Below are positions 43,984 through 56,059 of a DNA stretch of 64,000 bases, one piece after another. Origin of the DNA: Papiliotrema nemorosa (Eukaryota > Basidiomycota > Tremellomycetes > Tremellales > Rhynchogastremaceae). Location of the stretch: the NCBI GenBank assembly GCA_032158125.1, contig JASKOT010000011.1:1-64000 (forward strand), read 5' to 3'. The notes beneath the pieces were generated by a model that saw only the letters and a list, made by a program, of their open reading frames with translations, searched no databases and was not told where the DNA came from. The position numbers were made by a program, and so were the translations under genes. The stretch's first letter is position 1. Every line of letters starts with the position of its first letter.

Positions 43984-46900
43984 ATGTCCTTCAATGACCC
44001 CTTTGAGAGTAGCAACGTCAACTTATCAACCTCTACCGCCACATCATCCACCGCCCTCTTGTCCTCCGTCCGGGCCGAACGACAGGCCAGAGAAGAGAAA
44101 AGGAGGTACGATCATGCTGCAAGGAAGATTCAAAGGGTCTGGCGGGGAAGGAGCCAAGCTGCAAAGATCCGATTGTGGGTATTGGAGGAGATGGAAAGTG
44201 GAGGGTTGGGTGACTGGAGGCGACAAGCTAGTGGTCTGGTGATATTGTCCAATGGAGGCGGATCGGAGGAGGCGACGCTGAATAGGCGAAAGCGAGAGGT
44301 ATTGGTCAGATGTTGTAGAGCTGGCTTGAGTGAGTAAACGTGATCTGCAGATGCGTGGTTTGGCTGACGAGGCAGATCAGCAGGGACAGCTCACGGACCC
44401 GCTCAAGACTGACCCTTCGTGGGGTTTCGTTCTAAGTGTTATATTTGTGCAAATATTGAGGACGATCAAGTCTGACCCTTTGTATGCCTTCTTGCTGGAC
44501 AATGCGAGACAGAAGCTAATAGATTAGATCGCCCGATACCTTGGTACTACTAGACACACTCGAGTCGATCTTGAACCCACAGTCCTGGTCCCATATCGAT
44601 GAACAGAGTCGCACTTCGGCTCAGACTACCTTGGTCCACTCTCTTGCTGAGTCTGGATATATTGTGACGCTAGTGGAGATCCTCGACAAGCTCATCGCGG
44701 CCAGTGTATGTACTCTCTGTTACGTCTAGTCCCAGCTCATCCACCTAGCTCCCCAAGAAGAAACATCCCCATCTCGTTCCCCTCACGCGGCTTCTGACGG
44801 CGCCTTATCGTTTTGGACCTCGGATTCCAGAATCACTCCATGAACAGTCACTACACACTTTACTCGCTGTTCCCGCGCTGCCGACCTCTCTCCCACTCCC
44901 TTCACTATCCCATCTTTCCGCAAATCTCCCTCTATTCCCCACCTTGATCCCTCTTGGAGCATCGAGACCCGAATTACTCGATCGAGGCAGACTTTCCACC
45001 GAGCAGGGTAAGACGTATTTCCTGGCCAACCTCGCTACATTCGGAATCACGGGTGGGATGCTAGCTCGTTATGGTGCTAAAGGGGCTTCGGACTGGATCA
45101 AAGTCATCGGCACCGTACTGGTCAATACCAAAGAAGGATGGGGCAAATGGGCGGATGGGTTAGTGGAAGAGGAAGAGATCATGCCCCAGATCTCCGCCCC
45201 TGTAGACGATTCGGATGAAGAGGCAGCACCAGTCGCAGGACCATCCCGCATTCGAGCAATCACTCGAAGACCACCAATACAGCCAGCTGTGCAGAAAAAG
45301 GTCGTCCTACTCGCTTCCGCCGCACATGTCAACAGTCTCTCAGAGTTGCTGCTCGCACCATCCGCGCCAAGTTCTGGCTTGAATGACTTCTGCCGATTCG
45401 CCTTGGCTTTGCTGGGTGCATTCAAAGGGTCGCCAAAGTGGGAATCAATCTTGGAGGCGGTCCTTCTCGGTTCAAGAGGGAAAGGTTTGGAGAAGAGGAT
45501 ATGGCGAGAGGGGGTGCGTGGCAAGTGGGCAGACAGCGGGGATCGAAGCGGTTGGGATCATTTTAGCGAGAGTGAGTCAAGCGGTTCTCTCACTATCGTG
45601 GCTGATGATAGATCCTTCCACGCCGTGCTTGCTATTCTTAACCCAGCTTTACAACCACTACCTGCTTATCACACCGGACGACGAGTTCTTCGACACCAAG
45701 ACCAGCAATCCATTCTCGCTCGACGAGGTGATGGAGCTTGCCGGGATCTGGCGAGATCTAGCGTATCATGCGTATCTAAATGGAGTCGTCCCTCGAGGCA
45801 AGAAGCCTGTCAAGGGTTTCGGGACCGAAGAAGAGCGCTCCATGTTGACGCGAGCTGTCACGCGTGTCGCCGAGCGAAAGTGAGTCATGCTGGATGAGCA
45901 ATCTCAGCGCTGATAGATAGCGCTCGTCGCAAATTCATACCCGACGACTTTTGGGTCATGGTCCACGACGATTTGAAGGGCTTTGTTCAAGCGGCCGTAT
46001 ACGAAGACGCAGAGCTCACCAACCCGGAGGAAGAAGTAGAAGACGCTACTGCCAGGCTCCCATCGTGGGCCAGGGCACGACAGAGATTCTCAAAACGACA
46101 GTTGGCATATATCTCACCCCGATTGGGACTACTCAACAACTTGCCGATGACTGTGCCCTTTACGACGCGCTTGGAAATTTTCAGAAACTCGATCGAGATG
46201 GATAGAGATAGGTTTAATGCGACCGGAGGGGAAGGACATCGATTGAAAGCCAAAATCAGAAGGAATCGTTTGGCAGAGGATGGATTTGATGCCCTCGCAG
46301 ATGCAGGACCCGCTTTGAAGGGTTCCGTGTATATCAAATTCTACGATCAGTGGGTGGAGTCGTCGGGTCAAGCGTCTCAAGCTGATCTGCAGATTCGGCG
46401 AGCGAGAAGCTGGAATTGATGGAGGTGGACTCTTCAAGGAGTTTCTGACGAGGTGAGCCAAGAGCAACGGGGCTCATGACTCACGAGACAGCTTGTCCAA
46501 AGAGGTGTTTGATACCAATCGAGGATTGTGGTTATCGACCAACGAGAACCAGCTGTACCCTAATCCACATTCTTATGCGTCCGAAAGTGCGGTGCAAGTT
46601 GTCACAGCAGTGTGATGCTAACTTGACAGGTCATCAGCTAAATTGGTATGCGTTCATCGGTCGAATCCTGGGTAAAGCTCTGTACGAGGGTATCTTGGTA
46701 GACGTCTCATTTGCGGGATTCTTCTGTGAGTGCGCCACAGACTGGCCCTAGGAGAAAGGCTGATAGTAGTGGCCAAATGGCTTGGCAAACAATCGTACCT
46801 GGATGACCTGAACACCCTTGATAGAGACCTGTACAAAGGTCTCATCAGTGAGTAGACTATGTAACAGAGTTGTTCTGGTCGGCTAATCAATGCAGTGCTC

Positions 46901-47689
46901 AAGAACTATCCCAGACCCGAAGAGCTAGCTCTGAACTTTACCATCACAGAAGAGGGTGAACTACTGGAAGCACGAACCTTGGAACGTAACTGACAGACAG
47001 ATTTTGGGGTGACGAAGACGATAGATCTGATCCCCGGTGGGTCAGAGATCCCAGTGACAGTGTCGAACAGACATGAATGTGAGCACAAGAGCACAGCAAG
47101 AGAGACGTCCCTGATGTTACCAGATATCCAGCTGGTCTGCAGACACAAGCTCGACAGACAAATCGCTGCGCAATCCAGGGCGTTTTTCAGTGGACTGAGC
47201 GATGTCATCGATTCGAAATGGCTTCGAATGTTTGATCAACAGGAACTCCGCCAAATCATCGGGGGAGAGGAGACTCCTATAGATTTGGAAGACCTCAAGG
47301 CACATTGTGAAGTGAATGGGTTCCCGACTGATGATACGATGAGGATGTTTTGGAAGGTCGTGAAGAGTTTCAATCAGGAACAACAACGGGCCCTGCTCCG
47401 TTTCGTCACCAGTTGTTCACGACCCCCCTTGTGAGCTTTTTCGGATATGATCGAAAGCTTACCATTCAGACTCGGATTTGCGCATCTCAATCCAAAGTTT
47501 GGGATCAAATTCAATGGAACAGACACCGATCGACTACCCTCAGCATCTGCTTGCTTCAACCTATTGAAACTGTGAGCCGTGAGGAAGTACGCGTGGCTGA
47601 CGATCAGTCCCGGGTACAAAGACGAGGTATCGCTCAAGCGCAAACTGCTTCAAGCTATCACTTCGGGTGCGGGCTTTGATCTCTCATAA
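43984..47689 (+). CDS. HUL5: HECT-type E3 ubiquitin ligase Hul5 (UBE3B/UBE3C family)
   Basis: Hul5 is a proteasome-associated ligase that extends ubiquitin chains on substrates engaged at the 26S proteasome and helps clear misfolded proteins. The start is MSFNDPFESSN at 43984, followed by a basic IQ-like motif (ARKIQRVWRGRSQAAKIR) typical of the UBE3B/UBE3C group. A long helical middle region follows, with the block FFDTKTSNPFSLDEVMELA. The HECT domain begins near GIDGGGLFKEFLT and contains GLWLSTNENQLYPNP, WYAFIGRILGKALYEGILVD and FGVTKTIDLIPGG. The C-lobe ends with the catalytic Cys in SACFNLLKLPGYK and the tail AITSGAGFDLS. More than ten introns interrupt the gene and exon limits in the middle were not all checked. 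The catalytic Cys and C-terminal hydrophobic tail are intact. RPT6 in this window is a subunit of its partner complex, but the two genes are not adjacent. Confidence 0.92.
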
Positions 47690-48174
47690 AGGCCGTGACT
47701 TGGATTCGGACTTGAGACGCTCGTGGAGAGGCGCCGGAGGGTACATTAGAGGAAGGCGGGCAAGGAAGGGGCCAAATGGTTCGAACAATCACATTCATCG
47801 ACAAGATTCGCCTGATCGCTTGTATCTAGATGACGCTATGATCAGGGACTCACTGATCTATTGTATATACATATGCCTGGAAATGACGATTGCATACTCG
47901 AGTGCGCTTCCATGGGTATAGTCCGAGATGATCCATGTAGACCGACCAAATCCGACGGAAACGACCAGAGCAAGTCGCGACTTTAGCTTCGGGTCAGGTC
48001 GAGTATCGCTCAGGTCGTCTTTTGGCTTGGTATCTCTTGACCATCACTCACTTGCATTGTATATAACACGACACGAAGCCTCGACGAGCTTACATACATA
48101 TCGCTGGACCCTATACGATTCAAAGAAGAGCCAAATCACAGAAGTAGAAATCTGGAAAGGCCGTCCAACATTCC
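47690..48174. other. Intergenic region upstream of the Mg2+ transporter
   Basis: This 485 bp between two plus-strand genes has no supported reading frame. A TATATAACA string at 48059 is a plausible TATA element, about 115 bp before the next ATG. Confidence 0.5.
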
Positions 48175-50356
48175 ATGTCACCTATCCTCAAACGTGACAT
48201 TTCCGAGACTGTCCGCCAAGCTCGTCGATTTGCTTCTGCAGCTACTGGGAGTACTTACGACGAGTATGAAGATTATCAGGACTATGGAGCCTCGTCTCGA
48301 AAATCTACGTCTATAGAAGACCATCGGCCGGTTCAGCTAGAGAGGGTGTTTAGTAGTGGAGCAGATAGAAGAAGAGGTGTGGGCATAGAGAATGGAGATG
48401 TAGGTTGGGGTCCTACTACACATACGGCTCCTCATCGGCATAAAGAGGAAGAGGAAGAAGGGGATGTAGAGGAGGTACAGGGGGGTGGGGGAGATGAGAA
48501 GGGACTTCATTATGCCAGATTTGGGAATGGGCAGGACGAAGGTGAAGGTGTGGATGAGAGGGACAGGATGATCTCTACGCCGGATAGGAGTGGAGTTGTT
48601 TCGCCTGTGGAACGTGGACGATTGGGTGGGATGGAGTATGAAGATGGATTGAGCGGACGGGTGGATAAGTGGGACAGCGTCAGAGGGGTGTTCAAGATGG
48701 GTCCTGGGCAATGGCGAGACTTGAGGAGTTTGCTCTTCGGGGTGAGTCCACTTCATCCCTTCTCATCGGCGATGGACAGTATCATCTGGCGATCCTATCT
48801 GCCGAGCACCCGGCGATGCCTATCCTATGACATGGCTACCTGGCAACGGTACTGATTGCTAGACCACCCCATCGCTCCTCCTCTCCCTCGTCGGACTAGT
48901 CTTCACTGGAGAACTGCTCGAACATCTCGCCCGATGGAGAGTTTTTCGTCGTGTAGACGAACTGTTCATCCTCTTCCCTATGATCGGTAATCTCAAAGGG
49001 AACCTCGAAATGTGTCTCTCCGCGAGATTAGGTACGTCCGCCAATATAGGTGAACTGGACCATCGTCGGACTCGCCGGGCGCTTCTTACGGCGAATATGA
49101 CATTGTTGGGTCTACAAGCCCTCCTCATTTCTTGTCTCGCTGCGGTCTTATCGTTCGCCCTGGGTTTATTCACACAACATCGACTTGGAGATGCGCCTGG
49201 TGGAGCGGTAGGAATGGGAAATACGACATTGATAGAGGGTGGTATTGACCCTGGCTTGGCGATCGGGGAGCAAGACTGGCACGAAGGGTACACGAGACCT
49301 GGATGGAGTCAGCTGGTCATGGTTTTGGCTACCGGTATGGGTTCTGCCGGATTGAGCAGTGCAGTCTTGGGCACATTTATGAGCTCCCTCATTGTGCTGT
49401 CGAGATGGTTCAACGTGGATCCAGGTGAGTAGACTGTCTTGTTCTCTTCGTCAAGTCGGGCTGACTTGCCAGATAACATCACTCCACCCGTCGCTGCATG
49501 CCTAGGCGACCTGATTACGCTGTTTATCCTCGCCTTGTTGGGGACTGCGCTAGTAGGAGCCATGGACTCTCCCCTCCCACTCATCTGCGTCATCCTCATG
49601 TCGATCGCCGCGGGATGGTTCACCCGACGAGTCATGCGGAATCGATGGGTCAAAGAAATCGCCAAGGGCGGTTGGGCACCTTTGGTAAGAACACCATCCT
49701 ATGGGTCCCTTTTCCAATCGCTCATGGCAGATTGGAGCGATGCTCATTTCAAGCGGAACGGGTATGGCGCTCGATGCGGGAGTAGGCAAATATCGCGGAT
49801 TTGCTCTCCTGGCAATCTCCATGACGGGCCTGACGGGAGCGATAGGCGGTATACACGCTAATCGGCTATCTACCCAACTCCACACTGCCCTCCAATCACC
49901 TCATCCGATAGATGGAGGCCCAAGTGGTGGACTGGGATTGGGATTGTCCAGCTTGCAAAGCGCTCTGACGCTATTTTTGCTCGCGTTCCCATGTCAAGGT
50001 TGTTTTGTGGTCTTTGTCAGTTGGGCAGGATGGATCGACCTGAGTTTGGGATGGACCGGTTGGGTCTCGTTTGCGTTGACGGTGAGTCCGCGTAGAATTT
50101 GCGCTGGTGTAAGAGAGTGACTGATGAGTAGACGATTATATCGCTACTGCTGGCTCACTATCTCACCCTGTTTTTCTGGTACAAAGACCTAGACCCAGAG
50201 TGAGTCATCGTGGCACTGCAAGGCGGGACGTTAACGGGCAGCTCGTATACCCTTCCAATACAATCTGCCCTCGTGGACTTTATCGGTCAACTCATTTTAA
50301 TGCTCGCGTACGAGGTTTGTATATTACAAGGCAAAGATGTAACAGTGCACGAATAA
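48175..50356 (+). CDS. SLC41/MgtE-type divalent-cation (Mg2+) transporter
   Basis: This is a multi-pass membrane protein with two MgtE-like repeats. The start MSPILKRDIS is at 48175. The N-terminal ~190 residues are hydrophilic and rich in Glu, Gly and Arg. The first repeat shows FILFPMIGNLKGNLEMCLSA followed by a helical stretch with LLGLQALLISCLAAVLSFAL. The second has DNITPPVAACLGDLITLFIL, the matching signature. The last part ends near SYTLPIQSALVDFIGQLILM and a short tail (VTVHE) at the stop 50354-50356. Both signature prolines and acids that line the pore in this family are present. In fungi these are plasma-membrane or organelle Mg2+ transporters; the direction cannot be told from the sequence. 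Confidence 0.85.
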
Positions 50357-50632
50357 TCGCGTGACATTCGTTTGATGGGGAAGAATCATTGTTGTGTCGG
50401 GTAGACTTTAGATGGCATGGATCATAGACTCGTCGGCATCTCCATATTGTACGTTGGATACAATTTGATATCTTATGCAATATCCGAGGCATTTACGCAT
50501 GGGACTAGACAAATTCCTTCACATCACTTGATGGCCTTGCGCACGGCCTGTCGGATAGGCACTACATAATCTACACGATCCAGTCTGCTGAGTACTGCGA
50601 AATATCTAGATTCCCTCGCATCCTCTCCAATC

Positions 50633-52494
50633 TTACACGCCCTGACGACCCTTTTCAGTGTGTTGAGCCACCTCGGCATGCTCGACAACAGCCTTGGCTT
50701 CGTGGTCTCCATGATCCATGACGAGATCTTTACCCGCCATCTCCCCAGCTCCCTGTTGATACGCCACGTGAGCTTGCTCAAAGTGCGCACCATCCGCTTC
50801 GGGTCCCAAAAAGACGCAGACCATCATCCAAGCAATGACGGCTCCAATGAGGATACCGAGGATCGTGGCGTAGTCGGGTTTACCGTTGGGCAGCTTGATG
50901 GATGATCCAGCGTCGGCTTCGATCTGGGAAGCACCGGAAGAAGCCATGTTACCGAGTTGGTATGCCAATCCACCAAAGGTCGCTCGGAAAGCGGGAGGAG
51001 CGACCTCTCCTAGGTAAATAGGGACAACACCCCATGCGCCTACCATTAGCACCACATCAAGAAGAACGAAGTGTAGTGAGTACTCACCTTGGACACCACT
51101 TTGGACGAAGAATGCACCGGCGGACAAACCACCGAAAGATTTGGGCAAGATCCACAGAGGGATCCAGGCGGCAGTGTAACACAGACACAGGAGAATGGCC
51201 AATCGTCGACCCATGTATTGCGAGACGTATCCGAATATCGTTCCGCCAGCTGGTAGTCAGCTTTTGCCATTTGTACTCAACTCACCAATTGCACCGCAGT
51301 TCCCGATAATGGTGGCCTTGGTGGCGTGTGCAGAGGTGAAGCCCTTAGAGTCTTGAAGGTAGGTCGGGTACAAGTCTTGACTTCCTGGAGGATCAATGGG
51401 ACTCTCTTTACTCGTGGGAATACTGACCATGACTGAAAAAGTTGAAACCGGTCATCATGCAAACGGCCCAGATCCATCGCAGCCCTGAGATGTCAGTCAC
51501 AGTCAAAAGCAGGGAACTGCAAAGCAGAAGTCTACTCACAATTTGTCTTCATCATCATCTTGATCTCCTTGATGAACATCTGCGTAGCCTGCTTGGTCGT
51601 GTGACCTGCCGCCTTGCTAGCTGCCCTCGCTTGAAGATACTGCTCCGACTCAGGCAAACACGCTCGAACAATCGCCGCGGCGAGGGAGAATCCCGCGCCT
51701 ACAAAGTAGAGAGATCGCCAGGTGTACTTGGATTTGGGGACGACGGTCAGGTTGATAACGGCCGCGAGGAGGTATCCGACCGAATACCCTTGTTGCATGA
51801 TACCGGACAATAGACCTCGAGCCTGAGCAGGGACATTTTCGAGTGCTGTAGCGGCCGCTTGACCCCAGATACCTTGAGATCAGTGCCATTCGTATTTGTG
51901 AAAAGGTGTGGCTTACCTCCCATGGCGATACCGAACAGCGATCGGACAGCGAGGAACTGCGAATAGGTGTTGCAGAATCCAGATCCGAGCTCGAAAACCG
52001 CGATCAGGATCAAGTTGCATACCAAAGTCCATTTACGTCCGTATCGATCGGCCAAGACACCGAAGAGTAGAGCTCCAAGGGATCGGAAGAGAAGCGTAAG
52101 AGTGATGGCAGTGGTAATGTGCTTCTCGTCAGCCATAATGGTATGCCACGCAGCGGTGACTCACCTTGGTATTGGTATCAAACTGCTTTGCGAGTCGCTT
52201 GACAGTGAGGGAGACGGCAAAAAAGTCGTACCCGTCACATGTCCAGGCAAACCACCCAGAGAAGAACATCAACCAAGCCATAGGTCCTACCATCCTGATC
52301 AACTTGAACGGGTTCTTTGTCACTTCCGCTTCACCCGGTGGAGGATGGTAAGGTCTGGGTATGATGGACGCGACAAACGATCGGTTCCCTCGATTGGCGT
52401 GCCATGTTGCGAGTTGAGCTTTGATAGACCCTGGTGGATGGGTCGAGCTCTCGTTGACTGTGTCTGCGTAGATGGAGTCTCGGTGGGTCGCCAT
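50633..52494 (-). CDS. JEN1: Monocarboxylate:H+ symporter Jen1 family (MFS)
   Basis: Jen1 imports lactate, pyruvate and related acids with protons at the plasma membrane, typically when sugar is absent. The start MATHRDSIYA is at 52494. A hydrophilic N-terminus leads to the family landmark FFSGWFAWTCDGYDFFAVSLTV, then LGALLFGVLADRYGRKW (MFS loop 2-3 motif), IWGQAAATALENVPAQARGLLSG and, in the second half, ATIIGNCGAI and AWGVVPIYLGEVAPPAFR. The C-terminus is charged. One acceptor uses AAG after CTGACG. The Jen1 signature NXX[S/T]HX[S/T]QDXXXT is approximated by NFFSHGSQDLYPT, split by an intron. The upstream region carries repeated TTCGAAAAT elements. The call is firm. Confidence 0.92.
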
Positions 52495-53456
52495 GGTGCG
52501 AGGGTTGGATAGGTGGGGATGAAAGAGGGGGGATGCGGGATGACCACTGGGGTTCTTATAGGTCACATTCCCAACTGGCTGGTGACCCCTCCCGAGCCCA
52601 TCGGGTTTGGCCTACACCCCGTTGCCGGAATGAACAGGGGGTTGGACATTCGAAAATGGTCAGAGGGAGGGTGACGGTTCGGCATGGTGGAGTATATTTT
52701 TAGGTCGTCATCAATTCGAAAATCAATCAGGTCATCAGATCTCTCGTACCCCCAGGCATCTCACCAGAGGAGCGAGCTGGACGAGTGAAGTTAGCGCAGA
52801 AAATAGAATGATGAAAAAGTCTATTTATAGTCGCATGGAGTCATTCTCCCCCGCCTCCACTTTTACCTGCCATTGCCGACATCCCTCTCTGCTCTCGACC
52901 CATGCTTCCGATAATCCCGCCACAAACCCCTCATTGGACCCACGGGTCCCTTACACGGGGGAACAGGAGGACTCACGAGGAAGACCCTTTGGCAGACACG
53001 TAACCCCCGTGTCTCCACCAAACCCTTCCTTTTCGAATCGGACGTTTCAGATTTTCGAATGTAGGCTCTGTCTGCTTCGAAAATGACTGTTCAGATCTGG
53101 CAGATGGCATTCACGGACCAATGAGAATTCGAGAATTAGCATCTGGTGCCCCGCAGAGGTATAGGGCTTGGTCGGTCGTTCCCAACGTTTCGGATGGTTT
53201 CGTATCTGGGACCTGGGGTGTCTGATGTCGGTCCGACTGTGTATCAGTCAGCCTTGTACACCTTGGAAATGGGTGACGCTTCTTCTGCGCTGAAACGATC
53301 GTGAGGGTGGTGCTCATGGAAACTCTAGTCGTATGGACAATGATCATGGTGACTGATACTGACCGTGATGATGAAGACTATCGCTACATTCGCATGACAA
53401 GTACACCTCATCCATCCTCGCCGCCGCCCAAAGCAATCCCATTACATCGACACCCT
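52495..53456. promoter_or_regulatory. JEN1 upstream region with repeated TTCGAAAAT elements
   Basis: Nearly 1 kb separates the JEN1 start from the stop of the DUF1772 gene. No gene is seen. The core TTCGAAAAT or its complement ATTTTCGAA appears five times: 52648-52657, 52714-52723, 53030-53038, 53051-53060 and 53076-53084, with small end variation. C-rich strings such as TACCCCC also occur. Such clustering suggests binding of one factor. Confidence 0.5.
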
Positions 53457-53969
53457 TCACGACAACACCGTCCACAGACCCACAACTCCTCCTGACCAGT
53501 ACATCCCCGCTCTGACCCAGTTTTCCCTCCTGAAATCACCAATCAACCTCGCCACTTCCTCCCCTTTCTTCTTCTCCACCTCGTCACCCTCTTTCCCGCC
53601 TTGACAAGCTCTATCGTCCAGCTCTAAGATCCGATTGTTCGTGATTGGAATCATGTACAAGCTCGTAAAAGGTAAAATACCAAAACATCCCGCGGCAGCG
53701 ATAGAGTACCCCACGAGTTTATCAGGTTCAGCGTAAGCCAGCGCGCCGAACAGTGTCGTGGAGACCATTGCCATTTGGGGGAAAATGTATTTCCCCTGTT
53801 CAAAGTATCCCCGGATGTGATGTAAGGATGACGAAGGTGAGGAAGAAGAGAGAGACTCGAGGATGGGTGATTGGAGGTAAGAGAACCCGGCGATCATGGT
53901 CGATGTCGTCAGCGCCGACACGGGCGCGAGGAGTTTGAGGAGTTTGAGCGTTTGGGGCGAGAATACCAT
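53457..53969 (-). CDS. DUF1772 (anthrone oxygenase-like) membrane protein
   Basis: This single-exon gene gives 170 residues. Four hydrophobic segments can be seen (LKLLAPVSALTTSTMIAGFSY, MAMVSTTLFGALAY, GYSIAAAGCFGILPF, WSGGVVGLWTVLS). The DUF1772 landmark is near the C-terminus: a segment with DFRRENWVRAGMYWSG, with the conserved Asn-Trp, and TSLYMIPITNNRILE before it. Family members include anthrone oxygenases of polyketide pathways and the nogalamycin monooxygenase-like group, but most fungal copies are lone proteins of unknown role. No polyketide synthase lies in this window, so a biosynthetic role is not supported by context. Confidence 0.82.
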   Translation of the reverse strand: MVFSPQTLKLLKLLAPVSALTTSTMIAGFSYLQSPILESLSSSSPSSSLHHIRGYFEQGKYIFPQMAMVSTTLFGALAYAEPDKLVGYSIAAAGCFGILPFTSLYMIPITNNRILELDDRACQGGKEGDEVEKKKGEEVARLIGDFRRENWVRAGMYWSGGVVGLWTVLS

Positions 53970-54266
53970 GTTGGAGAATAAGCAGGTGTTGCTGAAGTTC
54001 TAAATTCCTGTTCGCAGCTTGACCTTTATAGCTGGATGATGGAGGATGCCCGAAGTATAGGGGACAGGTGACGTCGAGCGGCTCATGGTGATCCCGCGGT
54101 CCTCTCCGCGGCTGGCTCTGAGCGGTTTCATCATATTTTGACGATTTCTCTCCTCGCCTTTTCCTCTAGTGGATCGAATGAACGCTCAGGATGGCGGCAG
54201 AAGGTTTGAGATGCATGACAAGCACGTCAAGCATCTCATGCATGGCTTTTGCGGTCTTCTCAACGT

Positions 54267-55894
54267 CTAAGTCTGCTTCTTCTTGGTTTCTATTCCGAAA
54301 TCCACCCTCCTCAACCCCGCGCCCAGTACAAACAGCCCAGCAACAACGGCTGAGATGGCCAGAGGCTTTTGCAGCTGCGCCGAGAGGGGGTAAGAGTACA
54401 CCACAAAGACATTCTGAGCGTGGTTCTCCGTCGCAAGGGCTTTCTTGATGGTGACGACATGTCGGCCTGTCGTGTCGAGGTAAGTCTTATGAGTCGAGTG
54501 CGCGATGCTATCCACGGGGAAGGGGGTGTAGACCTCGACGTCACTAATTATTAGTATATACACAGGTATGTGACGTCTTGACTCACCGGGCTCCCTCGGG
54601 AAGAACGATGCGCAATTCGGCATCATCGACGAGTAGATCCCTCCATCCCGTCAAGAATGGGACACCGAGCACCTTCTTCGCTCCTTGAGTCTTCAACACA
54701 TCTCCAAGGGGCATATCCCATCCGACCGTGAAGGTATAGTTCCATCCGCCAAGTAGCGGATACCTCGGTCGAAGCTCGAGTACACCTTCGACGGTTCGAG
54801 AGCTCGTTCGGACCTTTGACGATTTGGCGTTCTGTGCCGGAGTGGATCCTTGTCTGAAGTTTGACGTGGAGACGTTCCCGATCGTGTCGTAGTAATAGGG
54901 CGAGTGGGCTGTAGGTGGGAGACGAAGTGTGAGGTCGGTCAAGATCTGGGCGGGTTTGTTGGCGTGGAACTTGGATTGTTGGTGTGCAAGACGAGAGAAG
55001 TGTCCCTTGAGCCTGTTGAATCAGCTAAGAAAACATTTGAGTAAGGAAGAGTCCACTCACTGAGGACCGTAGTTGGCCAGATGCATTTGATCCTCGATAT
55101 TGAGGTTCGCTCCCCAGTGCGACACCTCTGCACTCCTTCGTAGGCTTTTCAAACCCATAACAGGGTTTTGACTCTCAAAGTGGACAGAGAATGGTTGTTG
55201 TTTGACCTTTCCTCCGAGAGTAGGAGGGACAGAGTGCAACGGGCCCAGGGTGACAGTGGAGGAAGCCTTGGTGACTGTGTTGTCCCGAGTGTATGTTGAT
55301 GGTACATCAGAGTGAGAGAGGATGTTCGGGGTAGGAGATCTGTCATAAGCATATGACAATGGTGAATAGGCCAGCTCACCTAATCTTTATCCTCTCCACG
55401 TCCGAGGTATACCAGCTATCCACATATGTCGAGTTGGAGTTCCAGACGAGGTACTGCGGATCACGCTGTGCGATCTCCTTTGGCAGCGGGACCGACGCAT
55501 GACCAAGGAGCGAGTTGAGCGATAATGTCACCGAATCGCCCTTCTTCATATGTCCCATGGGGACTTTGACGGTTGGTGCCCTATTGGTAAGTCGGTACTC
55601 TGACTGCGGTATAAACTGGACTCACCCATCTGAGACTGCCTCGAGTCCATTCAGACTCGATCCGCTGATCTGTACCTCCCACCAAGCGGGTACCTCGTCC
55701 GCCTCGCCTCCCAAAGCAAGGTGGTAGTCCCCCGGTCCATCTTCCAAGGCTTTGATGTTGTACTGGGTGGTTATTTGCGTCACGGATCCACCGAGCTCTA
55801 CCGTTCGCGCTACGGCAGTGTTGACAAAGTTCTGCGGGGGAAGTGTAGCCGCCAGAGAGATTGGCAACAATGCCAGGAGAGCTACAACGCTCAT
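54267..55894 (-). CDS. OST1: Oligosaccharyltransferase subunit Ost1 (ribophorin I)
   Basis: Ost1 is a non-catalytic subunit of the ER oligosaccharyltransferase that N-glycosylates nascent proteins. The start MSVVALLALLPISLAATLPP at 55894 is a signal peptide; upstream frame to about 56020 looks like leader. The lumenal part contains NTAVARTVELGGSVT, WWEVQISGSSLNGLEAVSDG, the block VMGLKSLRRSAEVSHWGANL and GWNYTFTVGWDMPLGD. It is closed by a C-terminal membrane helix (AISAVVAGLFVLGAGL) and a short Lys-rich tail (KKKQT) typical of an ER-retained type I protein. At least five introns are present. The call rests on the SHWG(A/N)..-N..E and W.Y.F..G segments and is firm. Confidence 0.9.
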
Positions 55895-56059
55895 TTTGTA
55901 AAGCAAGGCCTGGACGAGAGAATCGGTGGGTTGGTCGGATATGGTTAGAGGTGAAGATGGACGTGGAGGAGCAGAGTGCGGATATTGAGTAATCTCCGTT
56001 GTCATTCCTCGAGGCCTCAACTTCCATAAGTGCTTGCTCCCCTAATCAACCCTCACATC
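55895..56059. promoter_or_regulatory. Shared divergent promoter, OST1 and SAP18
   Basis: The two ATGs are 165 bp apart, the shortest divergent spacing in the window, so both 5' leaders must be very short or overlap. No motif was recognised. Confidence 0.5.

Noticed and set aside
53457..53969. A polyketide or anthraquinone gene cluster around the DUF1772 gene
   Set aside because: No polyketide synthase, thioesterase or tailoring enzyme lies nearby. Neighbours are JEN1 and OST1, so DUF1772 alone is not evidence for a pathway.
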